A DNA stretch of 13,567 nt. It comes from Chitinispirillaceae bacterium. Its GTDB lineage: Bacteria > Fibrobacterota > Chitinivibrionia > Chitinivibrionales > Chitinispirillaceae. Each line of letters opens with the position of its first letter. Position 1 is the stretch's first letter. The stretch covers positions 1-13,567 of the forward strand of contig JAFGOU010000296.1 of the NCBI GenBank assembly GCA_016926315.1. Reading direction: 5' to 3'. Both the position numbers and the translations under genes were made by a program. Below are positions 1-5,484 of the stretch, one piece after another. The notes under the pieces are model-generated. The model saw only the letters and a program-made list of their open reading frames with translations. It searched no databases and was not told the DNA's origin.

Positions 1-384
1 GTGTCGCCGCTCTGCGAAGCGAAATTGACAAAGGAGGATATCCGGGCGCTTTCCCGTGAGCGAGGGCTGCCGACAGCGGAAAAACCGTCGTATGCCTGCC
101 TCGCCTCGCGTTTTCCCTATGGCGAGAGAATCACACGGGAAAAACTTGACCGTGTCGCCAGGGCGGAGGAGGCGCTGAAACGTCTTGGATTCAGGCAATT
201 CCGCGTCCGCAGCCATCAGGATCTTGCCCGGATAGAGGTCGCGCCGGAGGAAATTGAAAAAGCATGGACGATGCGTGCCGCGATCAGCGATGCCGGCAAA
301 AAGGCCGGGTTCGTTTTCGTGGCGATCGACGTGCAGGGATACCGGACCGGCGCGATGAATGAAATGCTGGCAGGGAAGAAATGA
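1..384 (+). CDS. larE: LarE, ATP-dependent sacrificial sulfur transferase (C-terminal part, cut by window edge)
   Basis: LarE makes the nickel-pincer nucleotide cofactor of lactate racemase-type enzymes. It adenylates a pyridinium biscarboxylate carboxylate and donates the sulfur of one of its own cysteines. The visible 127 residues match the family's C-terminal half: SPLCEAKLTKEDIR near the left edge, the core motif SYACLASRFPYG (30-41), RVRSHQDLARIEV (68-80) and GYRTGAMNE (113-121). Cys33 in ACLASR sits where the sacrificial cysteine (Cys176 of Lactobacillus plantarum LarE) is expected. The only other visible cysteine is Cys5. Family members are about 270 residues, so the PP-loop ATPase half lies to the left. 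The GTG at position 1 is probably an internal valine codon, because conserved family sequence begins immediately after it. LarB, LarC or a LarA-type client would be expected upstream, but none is visible. The stop overlaps a possible small ORF as ATGA. Confidence 0.9.
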   Translation: MSPLCEAKLTKEDIRALSRERGLPTAEKPSYACLASRFPYGERITREKLDRVARAEEALKRLGFRQFRVRSHQDLARIEVAPEEIEKAWTMRAAISDAGKKAGFVFVAIDVQGYRTGAMNEMLAGKK

Positions 385-491
385 TTGAAGAACGTCGGAT
401 CGTTTTGCCGCATCGGGATATTGCCGCCAATCCCCACGACATATATTTTTCTTCTGCTGAAAAAGGGAACGGGAAAAAAGATATGCTGTGA
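381..491 (+). CDS. Possible small protein (36 aa) overlapping the larE stop
   Basis: A 36-codon ORF starts at the ATG of an ATGA overlap with the larE stop and ends at TGA 489-491, four bases before a good terminator stem. The product begins MIEERRIVLPHRDIAANPHD and ends with a lysine-rich stretch, GKKDML. It has no hydrophobic segment and no motif I recognise. The overlap, the AGGGAAG purine run just before the ATG and the terminator directly after it fit a translationally coupled last gene of the larE unit. An ORF this short can also arise by chance, and it could be the remnant of a decayed gene. Function unknown. Confidence 0.3.
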   Translation: MIEERRIVLPHRDIAANPHDIYFSSAEKGNGKKDML

Positions 492-494
492 TCC

Positions 495-520
495 CGGTCT
501 TAAGGACAAGGACCGTTTTT
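495..520 (+). terminator. Intrinsic terminator of the larE transcription unit
   Basis: CGGTC (495-499) pairs with GACCG (511-515). The stem extends inward by one T-G wobble and one T-A pair, leaves a loop of about 7 bases, and is followed directly by TTTTT (516-520). It lies just after the larE/small-ORF unit and before the promoter candidate of the next gene, where a terminator is expected. A second T-run (542-550) follows without an obvious stem. Confidence 0.6.
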
Positions 521-539
521 AAACGCGCACGGTTACATC

Positions 540-568
540 TTGTTTTTTTTAAGGGGAAAGAATATCAT
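540..568 (+). promoter_or_regulatory. Candidate sigma-70-type promoter for the Gfo/Idh/MocA gene
   Basis: TTGTTT (540-545, 3 of 6 to the -35 consensus) is separated by exactly 17 bases from TATCAT (563-568, 5 of 6 to the -10 consensus). Transcription would start near 575, leaving a leader of about 78 bases. A second copy of TATCATCA lies at 598-605 and could be an alternative -10. The position between a terminator and the next gene fits, but the -35 is weak and the T-run inflates chance matches. Confidence 0.35.
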
Positions 569-570
569 CA

Positions 571-631
571 GCCCATGATCGGGTGATGGGTCTGGTGTAT
601 CATCAACGATGATCCCCTGCTCCTCGCAGGG
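571..631 (+). promoter_or_regulatory. Structured leader: three consecutive small hairpins before the oxidoreductase gene
   Basis: Three inverted repeats lie end to end in the presumed leader: CCCAT/ATGGG (572-576 with 586-590), ATCATC-AAC-GATGAT (599-613), and CCCTGC-TCCTC-GCAGGG (615-631, perfect 6-base stem). Within the third, CTCCT (620-624) is complementary to AGGAG (646-650) at the ribosome binding site, so two mutually exclusive pairings are possible. I do not recognise a named riboswitch. The structure is seen in the sequence; any regulatory role is inference. Confidence 0.3.
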
Positions 632-652
632 AAGGAAAGAAAGGCAGGAGGC

Positions 653-1663
653 ATGTCGCTGAAAATCGGAGTCATAGGGTATGGGTATTGGGGGCCGAAC
701 ATCGTCAGAAATTTCATGGCCGCCAACGATGCCGAGGTTGTCGCGGTCTCTGACAAGAATACCGATGTTTTAATGAAGGTCAGGAAGCTCTATCCGTCGA
801 TCAAGGTGGCCTCCGACGCAAACGAGGTGATCGATGATCCTGCGATCGATGCCGTTGCCATCGTGACGCCGGTTTCGGCGCATTTTGACCTTGCCATGCA
901 TGCGCTCGAACACGACAAACACCTGTTTGTGGAAAAACCGTTTACCCAGACCGTGGACCAGGCAAAAATCATCATCGACCTTGCCGCCAGAAAACAGCGA
1001 ACCGTCATGGTGGATCATACCTTTCTGTTTACCGGCGCCGTGCGCAAGGCAAAGGAGCTGATCGACTCCCGGCAGATGGGTGATGTTTATTATTACGACT
1101 CGACCCGCGTCAATCTCGGCCTTTTCCAGCATGACGTGAATGTCGTATGGGACCTGGCCCCGCATGATTTTTCCATCATGCGGTACGTGCTTCCCGAAGA
1201 ACCTGTGGCCATAAGCGCAACGGGAAAAGCCCATGTCGGCAAGTTTGAAGATACCGCGTATATAACGGTCCATTTTCAGAACAATCTTGTGGCCCATTTC
1301 AACGTAAACTGGCTCTCGCCGGTCAAATTACGCATGACGCTCATCGGCGGCAGTAAAAAAATGCTGGTCTGGAATGACGTCTATCCCGACGAAAAGGTCA
1401 GGATCTACGACAAAGGGGTCGATACGACCACGACCAATGCCGAAGGTATCTACGATTTGCTGGTTCATTACCGGACCGGGGACATGTGGGTCCCGAAACT
1501 TGACCAGAGAGAAGCCCTGAAGCTGGAAGTGGACCATTTTATCGACTGCATACTGACCGGTAAAAAACCCCTCAGTGACGGGCACCTCGGCCTTGAAGTG
1601 GTAAAAATGCTCGAAGCGTGCGACCGGTCAATGGTGTCCCAGGGAGCGCTTGTCGAGTTGTAG
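653..1663 (+). CDS. Gfo/Idh/MocA-family NAD(P)-dependent oxidoreductase, WbpB/WlbA-like sugar dehydrogenase
   Basis: This is a complete 336-residue protein, normal length for the family. The N-terminal Rossmann fold shows GYGYWG (9-14, GxGxxG type) after a beta strand. The family EKP motif is at 94-96 (LFVEKPF), its lysine being the usual cofactor/catalytic residue. NLGLFQHDVNVVWDLAPHD (154-172) carries the conserved histidine of the substrate domain. This combination resembles enzymes that oxidise C3 of UDP-N-acetylglucosaminuronate or related nucleotide sugars (WbpB, WlbA). The partner aminotransferase and acetyltransferase of that pathway are not in view, so the substrate is inferred. GGAGG at 647-651 is only one base from the ATG. 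The upstream AAAGG (640-644) has normal spacing and may be the real ribosome binding site. The frame has no other plausible start. A role in supplying sugars to the polysaccharide operon to the right is likely but unproven. Confidence 0.85.
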   Translation: MSLKIGVIGYGYWGPNIVRNFMAANDAEVVAVSDKNTDVLMKVRKLYPSIKVASDANEVIDDPAIDAVAIVTPVSAHFDLAMHALEHDKHLFVEKPFTQTVDQAKIIIDLAARKQRTVMVDHTFLFTGAVRKAKELIDSRQMGDVYYYDSTRVNLGLFQHDVNVVWDLAPHDFSIMRYVLPEEPVAISATGKAHVGKFEDTAYITVHFQNNLVAHFNVNWLSPVKLRMTLIGGSKKMLVWNDVYPDEKVRIYDKGVDTTTTNAEGIYDLLVHYRTGDMWVPKLDQREALKLEVDHFIDCILTGKKPLSDGHLGLEVVKMLEACDRSMVSQGALVEL

Positions 1664-1754
1664 ACCTTCCCTATAACGCTATTCTTTCCTGTGAAATACC
1701 CCTCAGGGCAATGAAAGTGAGTATCTGTTCGGGAAAGACGAACGTGAATAAAAC

Positions 1755-1821
1755 GTCATTCCGGCGAAAGCCGGAATCCAGCTAATTCCGGCAACTGGAT
1801 ACCGGCTTACGCCGGTATGAC
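1755..1821. repeat. REP-like intergenic double palindrome
   Basis: Two 27-base arms (1755-1781 and 1795-1821) are inverted copies of each other with three mismatches in my hand alignment, separated by 13 bases. Each arm is also a perfect hairpin: ATTCCGGC-GAAA-GCCGGAAT in the left arm and ATACCGGC-TTAC-GCCGGTAT in the right. The outer ends read GTCAT and ATGAC. Elements beginning GTCATTCCGGCGAAAGCCGG are common dispersed repeats in many bacterial genomes, often between genes, and some REP families are mobilised by REP-associated tyrosine transposases. No transposase and no second copy are visible in this window. The stem changes T to A in the right arm are compensated on the other side, so the hairpin is preserved. 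Confidence 0.75.
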
Positions 1822-1911
1822 AATCAAAACAGTGTTTTCCTGAACCGATACGATTCAACTCCATCCGAATTGAAATCCGGTTCCTGCAGGGGCGCTCTAA
1901 CCCGTTTAACT

Positions 1912-1923
1912 ATAACCGGTTAT
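1912..1923. promoter_or_regulatory. Perfect 12-base palindrome, possible operator
   Basis: ATAACCGGTTAT is a perfect dyad about 160 bases before the secreted glycosidase-like gene, within its likely control region. Palindromes of this size occur by chance, and no regulator gene is nearby to suggest a cognate protein. Confidence 0.15.
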
Positions 1924-2002
1924 TGGTAAGCTTGCCTTACTAAGAAATTGATCATTTATCAGGGTACTAGTGGAAAATGGAAATTATCAATAGTATGTTT
2001 AT

Positions 2003-2034
2003 AGCAAAGGACCCGTGGTTTGCAGACCTTTGCT
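2003..2034 (+). promoter_or_regulatory. Stem-loop in the leader of the secreted PKD/glycosidase gene
   Basis: AGCAAAGG (2003-2010) and CCTTTGCT (2027-2034) form a perfect 8-base stem around a 16-base loop, ending 51 bases before the start codon. No T-run follows, so it is not a terminator. GTACCTG just downstream (about 2049-2055) can also pair with CAGGGTAC upstream (about 1960-1967) with one bulge, which would enclose this hairpin in a larger fold. I do not recognise a known RNA class. If transcribed it may be a cis-acting RNA element. Confidence 0.3.
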
Positions 2035-2072
2035 GTCGTTAGGAATGTGGTACCTGAATAGTAACCGTTTAA

Positions 2073-2078
2073 AAGGAG
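2073..2078 (+). promoter_or_regulatory. Ribosome binding site deciding the start of the secreted protein
   Basis: AAGGAG lies 7 bases before the ATG at 2086. Another ATG at 2082 is in a different frame and only 3 bases from this site, so 2086 is the start. It also gives an N-terminus with a clear signal peptide. Confidence 0.7.
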
Positions 2079-2085
2079 TCCATGT

Positions 2086-4242
2086 ATGTCTCTCCGTTAC
2101 AAGGAAGTGACCCTGTTGCTGCTGCTTCTGTCAATCAGCATTTCCGCCGTTCCGGTTGCCCGGATCTCTTTTTTGCCCGATACGCTCATGGAAATCGGAG
2201 AACCCCTGTACCTCAGCGCCGACCGGTCGACAAACATCAGCAACATGCAGAGGGCCACCTATGAATGGGATTTCGGCGACGGGTGTGCGCTTAAGATCGG
2301 ATTTCCCACCTCGTCAAGCGCTCATACCGGGATATGTTGCACCCATATATTCATGAAACCGGGGAGATTCAGGGTCATGCTGCGGGTCACGGATGCGGAC
2401 CGGACCAAAGACAGCGCCTTTGTTTACGTGACCGTGTCCGGCGAAACGCCCCTGCAGGGATTCGAACTCTGGCGCGCGCCTTTCCATGCGAGAATAGCGC
2501 AATATATCTACGCGCAGATACCGGCCTCCGTTACGGGCAATTCACAGAACACCCTCCGGGTGACGGTCAGAAGGAGCGCCGACAGCAGTATCGTCACCAG
2601 CCTCCTCGATAAAACGGGGCTCCAGAAGGAGGAACGGTTCCTTTTAAAGAATGCCGAACTGCCCTCGGGTAATTATTATCTCCTGGCCGAGTTGCTGAAT
2701 CCTTCGCGGGAGCGGATATCGTACATCAAGGAACGGATCGACAAGCCCTACGACGGTGCGCCCCGGGTCGGTATCGATGAAAACAATTCGATGTGGGTGA
2801 ACGGGAAGCCGTTTTTTCCCGTAACGCCGTGGCTTCTGAGTACCGAAGAGTTCCCGGCCTGGGCCGGGAAGTACGCAAACGGCAGTTACGGGGTAGGATG
2901 GTATCCGAGCCATACCGTGGCGACCTGGACCGACTACCTCACGGCAGCGGAACGGTACAATCTATTCATCCTCGGGCCTGAACGCTGGGACGGCAAGGGT
3001 GCTATCGATTATGAAAAGAACTCCAGTCCGGCGAAGATTGTTGAGTATGTCAACGCCACGAAAAACAAACCCATGATGGGAATGTGGATGTGGAAGGACG
3101 AGCCCAATCTGGGTGGGCGCGCAGCCGAGGTGTCGGCGGAGGTAATGGACGCCTGGTCGTATCTCTGCCATGTTAACGACCCGCACCATCCGGTCACCTG
3201 CAACATGTACGGATTTGATTATTTATCATATTATGACCCACCGCGGACGTACGTGGATTATCTCTGGAGTGACCAGTATTTCGGCGGAAAAAAGCATTTT
3301 TGTTTCGACGTGAGCGGGTTCGATATTTATCCGATCCATTTCGGCACCCACGCCTCGCTTAACCAGCGAAGGGTGATGGCGGAATATATCGCGGCGTTCG
3401 ACCGAATGCTGGCCAATAATTATAGCCTGATTCCGGCCATGTCGTTTATCGAAGTGCAGGACATTGGTGACCGACCGACCCCAGCTCCGACGCTCGGGCA
3501 GATCCTCATGGAGGCATGGCTTACGGTGATACACGGCGCCAAAGGGATCAACTGGTTCCAATATTTCGGCGATACGCCCAGGGAGAGTTTTGAAGCTATG
3601 GGGATTTTCTACCGCCAGATGGTCAGGTTCGGCGCCGTGATTCTGGGACCTCCTCCCCAAAAAACGGTGACCACCAACGCAACGGCGCCCAGCAATCGGG
3701 TCGATTGCATGCGCAGGGATCATGTGGTTGGTAGCGACACTTCCATCTATCTGTTTACCGCACGGTTGACCGAACCAGACTCTTCAGCTTGCTATGCCAA
3801 CTGGAGGGAACCGGACAGTATTCCTGCAATCTTTACTGTGGAAGGGCTCTCCGGCAGGACCGTAAACGTTGAGGGGGAAAACAGGACGATCAGTTCCACC
3901 GGCAATACCTTCAGGGACACCTTCCGGAAAAACGCCGTGCATATCTACCGGATCGGCAAGGACCTTCTTCCCGTTCAAAAAATAAAGCCGGGGCGTACCG
4001 GATCGATCGGCGGCGACAACGGCATGCGTGTTTCATGCGCGCCGTTTCAGGGTTCGGTGGTGCTACCGCTCTCCGCCGAAAACCGGCAGATCGGTTTGTT
4101 CAACCTGCAGGGACGTCTGGTCAACCAGGTGCCGGTACGGCATGCGAAACTGCAGTGGGGCGACGTTCCCGCAGCCGGCACCTACCTCTACCGGGTAACG
4201 GAAAAAAGCCAGGACAGGGGTTTTATCATGCTGTACTATTGA
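2086..4242 (+). CDS. Secreted multidomain protein: signal peptide, PKD domain, glycosidase-like TIM barrel, T9SS-like C-terminal tail
   Basis: The 718-residue protein starts with a short basic n-region and a leucine-rich core (about 8-21), with likely cleavage near SISA or VPVA (residue 21 or 25). A PKD domain spans roughly 30-120, with YEWDFGDG (59-66) and a late VTV strand (115-117). After a linker beta domain (about 125-220), the region from about 235 to 520 opens with MWVNGKPFFPV, as in GH2/GH5/GH42-like barrels. KDEP (337-340) fits a strand-4 acid/base glutamate (E339), and SFIEVQD (453-459) fits a strand-7 nucleophile (E456). A further beta region (about 530-625) precedes a tail (about 645-718) with LFNLQGRLV and GTYLYRV, resembling T9SS sorting or FlgD-like C-terminal domains. 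I infer a clan GH-A type glycosidase acting outside the cell; exact family and substrate are unknown. It converges on the polysaccharide operon, stops 35 bases apart. Confidence 0.75.
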   Translation: MSLRYKEVTLLLLLLSISISAVPVARISFLPDTLMEIGEPLYLSADRSTNISNMQRATYEWDFGDGCALKIGFPTSSSAHTGICCTHIFMKPGRFRVMLRVTDADRTKDSAFVYVTVSGETPLQGFELWRAPFHARIAQYIYAQIPASVTGNSQNTLRVTVRRSADSSIVTSLLDKTGLQKEERFLLKNAELPSGNYYLLAELLNPSRERISYIKERIDKPYDGAPRVGIDENNSMWVNGKPFFPVTPWLLSTEEFPAWAGKYANGSYGVGWYPSHTVATWTDYLTAAERYNLFILGPERWDGKGAIDYEKNSSPAKIVEYVNATKNKPMMGMWMWKDEPNLGGRAAEVSAEVMDAWSYLCHVNDPHHPVTCNMYGFDYLSYYDPPRTYVDYLWSDQYFGGKKHFCFDVSGFDIYPIHFGTHASLNQRRVMAEYIAAFDRMLANNYSLIPAMSFIEVQDIGDRPTPAPTLGQILMEAWLTVIHGAKGINWFQYFGDTPRESFEAMGIFYRQMVRFGAVILGPPPQKTVTTNATAPSNRVDCMRRDHVVGSDTSIYLFTARLTEPDSSACYANWREPDSIPAIFTVEGLSGRTVNVEGENRTISSTGNTFRDTFRKNAVHIYRIGKDLLPVQKIKPGRTGSIGGDNGMRVSCAPFQGSVVLPLSAENRQIGLFNLQGRLVNQVPVRHAKLQWGDVPAAGTYLYRVTEKSQDRGFIMLYY

Positions 4243-4277
4243 CATCGCTGACAGCGTGCTGTTTCTGCCGCCGCACC

Positions 4278-5462
4278 TCAGGAGCTTTTCTTTTCCCGGG
4301 CTTTGTTTCGCCACAACTTTTTTAAATGCGCTTCAAGATTCAGTTTATGCGCGACTCCCTGGAGCGTTTTGGCAACGCACAGAACAGCGATGCGGACGAT
4401 ATTGATACCGACCGGGCCGATGCGGCGGGCAAAGACATATACCGATGACTCCTGCCAGGTCCCCGACGAGAACCGCTGCTTGTAATCAGCGTCGCCGAAC
4501 CCGAAATCGATGAATTGTATCGAGGGATAGGCGTCGCACAGCGTTTCCATGATCTTGATGAGAAGAATGATACCAGGGGAATATTTGGCGTAAGCCGGGT
4601 CGTATCCCACATAATTCAGATAATACCGGTCCTTGAACAGCTCGCCGATGATAAAGGCGCACGGTTTCGCATTGACATACAGAACCGGCGAGAGCAGCCG
4701 ACCCTGGCTGGCCGTTAATGCAAGCCTTTCCATCGATTCCGCATTGCAGATGAAGCCGATACCGAGTCCGCGGTGATACGTTTGCCTGGCTATGGTTTCG
4801 CTGTCGCCGGAAAGCCTGCGGATGTCTTCCACGGCCTGATGGAACTTCCAGGAGACAGCGCCGGGAAAATCATACTCCAGTTTCTCATATTTCTTTTTCA
4901 TATGAGTGCGATGTTTGGAGTTCATGTTCTTGAAAAAATCCTGCCGCTTTGCAGGCACCGCCATCTCATGATGTACCTGCAATGAAGCGATATGGTTCCG
5001 GCATACAAACGGCGGGTCGGTGGTCACCCTGGCAAACAAAGGCGACCTGGTCGGCAGGGAGTTGAAATAAAGCGCATCCGCTTCGTTTGTGTCAAGCGAC
5101 TGTCGCAATGCCGCCATCACCGCCGCGGCCGTACGCTCCGTCTGCTCTCCAAGAAAGCCGCCGTAAAGCAGGGTCAGGACCCGCAGCCTCGGCAGGGAAA
5201 AGGAAAAGTAGCCGATTGAGCACTCGATGCGATGGTCGATGACCCTCCCGATGACCATGCTGACGGGACGGTCGGCATCATACAGGACGATGATATGCGG
5301 ACGACGGATTTCCTTCCGGTGGCGGGCGATGAGCATGAAAACATCGGGATCGGCATTCGGGTGATTGAGCAGCGATTTCCAGAGGGGTCGTACGGTGTCG
5401 AGGTCGTTGAACTCCTTGAGGACCAGGGTCCTGAGGGAAGAAGGGTTTCCGAGTGATTTCAT
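4278..5462 (-). CDS. GNAT acyltransferase of the CelD/BcsL (FemAB-like) family
   Basis: This 394-residue cytoplasmic protein has no signal peptide or clear membrane span. The C-terminal half (about 175-335) matches the Acetyltransf_6 fold found in CelD/BcsL and FemAB-like proteins. It shows a basic KHRTHMKKKYEKLE helix (183-196), GYDPAYAKYSPGIILL (286-301, the acyl-CoA-side loop and helix) and IDFGFGDADYKQRF (318-331), the hallmark end of the domain. Relatives occur in polysaccharide loci and are thought to acylate sugars or transfer aminoacyl groups. Acylation of the repeat unit is the simplest reading, and the donor cannot be told from sequence. It is the last gene of the minus-strand operon, 22 bases after the flippase. 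AAGGG (complement of 5470-5474) lies 7 bases before the ATG. The C-terminus is very basic (KKLWRNKAREKKSS), which could favour membrane-surface or nucleic-acid contact. Confidence 0.8.
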   Translation of the reverse strand: MKSLGNPSSLRTLVLKEFNDLDTVRPLWKSLLNHPNADPDVFMLIARHRKEIRRPHIIVLYDADRPVSMVIGRVIDHRIECSIGYFSFSLPRLRVLTLLYGGFLGEQTERTAAAVMAALRQSLDTNEADALYFNSLPTRSPLFARVTTDPPFVCRNHIASLQVHHEMAVPAKRQDFFKNMNSKHRTHMKKKYEKLEYDFPGAVSWKFHQAVEDIRRLSGDSETIARQTYHRGLGIGFICNAESMERLALTASQGRLLSPVLYVNAKPCAFIIGELFKDRYYLNYVGYDPAYAKYSPGIILLIKIMETLCDAYPSIQFIDFGFGDADYKQRFSSGTWQESSVYVFARRIGPVGINIVRIAVLCVAKTLQGVAHKLNLEAHLKKLWRNKAREKKSS

Positions 5463-5484
5463 GCCGATTCCCTTGAAAAGGATT

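Larger units (their letters stand above)
1664..2085. other. Non-coding gap of 422 bases with several palindromes
   Basis: No credible coding region is visible. From left to right it holds a weak stem GTTCG/CGAAC (1727-1743) with no T-run, a REP-like double palindrome (1755-1821), the palindrome ATAACCGGTTAT (1912-1923), a more AT-rich stretch (about 1930-2005), a stem-loop (2003-2034) and the ribosome binding site of the next gene. No convincing terminator follows the oxidoreductase gene. A promoter for the secreted protein presumably lies in the AT-rich stretch, but I could not find a well-matched -35/-10 pair. Confidence 0.6.

Noticed and set aside
770..1297. A 175-codon minus-strand open frame
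   Set aside because: It is entirely inside the Gfo/Idh/MocA gene on the opposite strand, rich in His and Gly without motifs.
1727..1743. Terminator after the oxidoreductase gene
   Set aside because: The GTTCG/CGAAC stem is only five bases and is followed by GTGAATAAAA rather than a T-run.
1755..1821. CRISPR-like repeat
   Set aside because: There are only two inverted arms, no series of direct repeats with spacers, and no cas genes. The structure is a REP-like palindrome.
4243..4277. Bidirectional terminator between the convergent genes
   Set aside because: ACAGCGTGCTGT (4251-4262) is a short palindrome with at most a 4-5 base stem and only three Ts after it. This is too weak to call.
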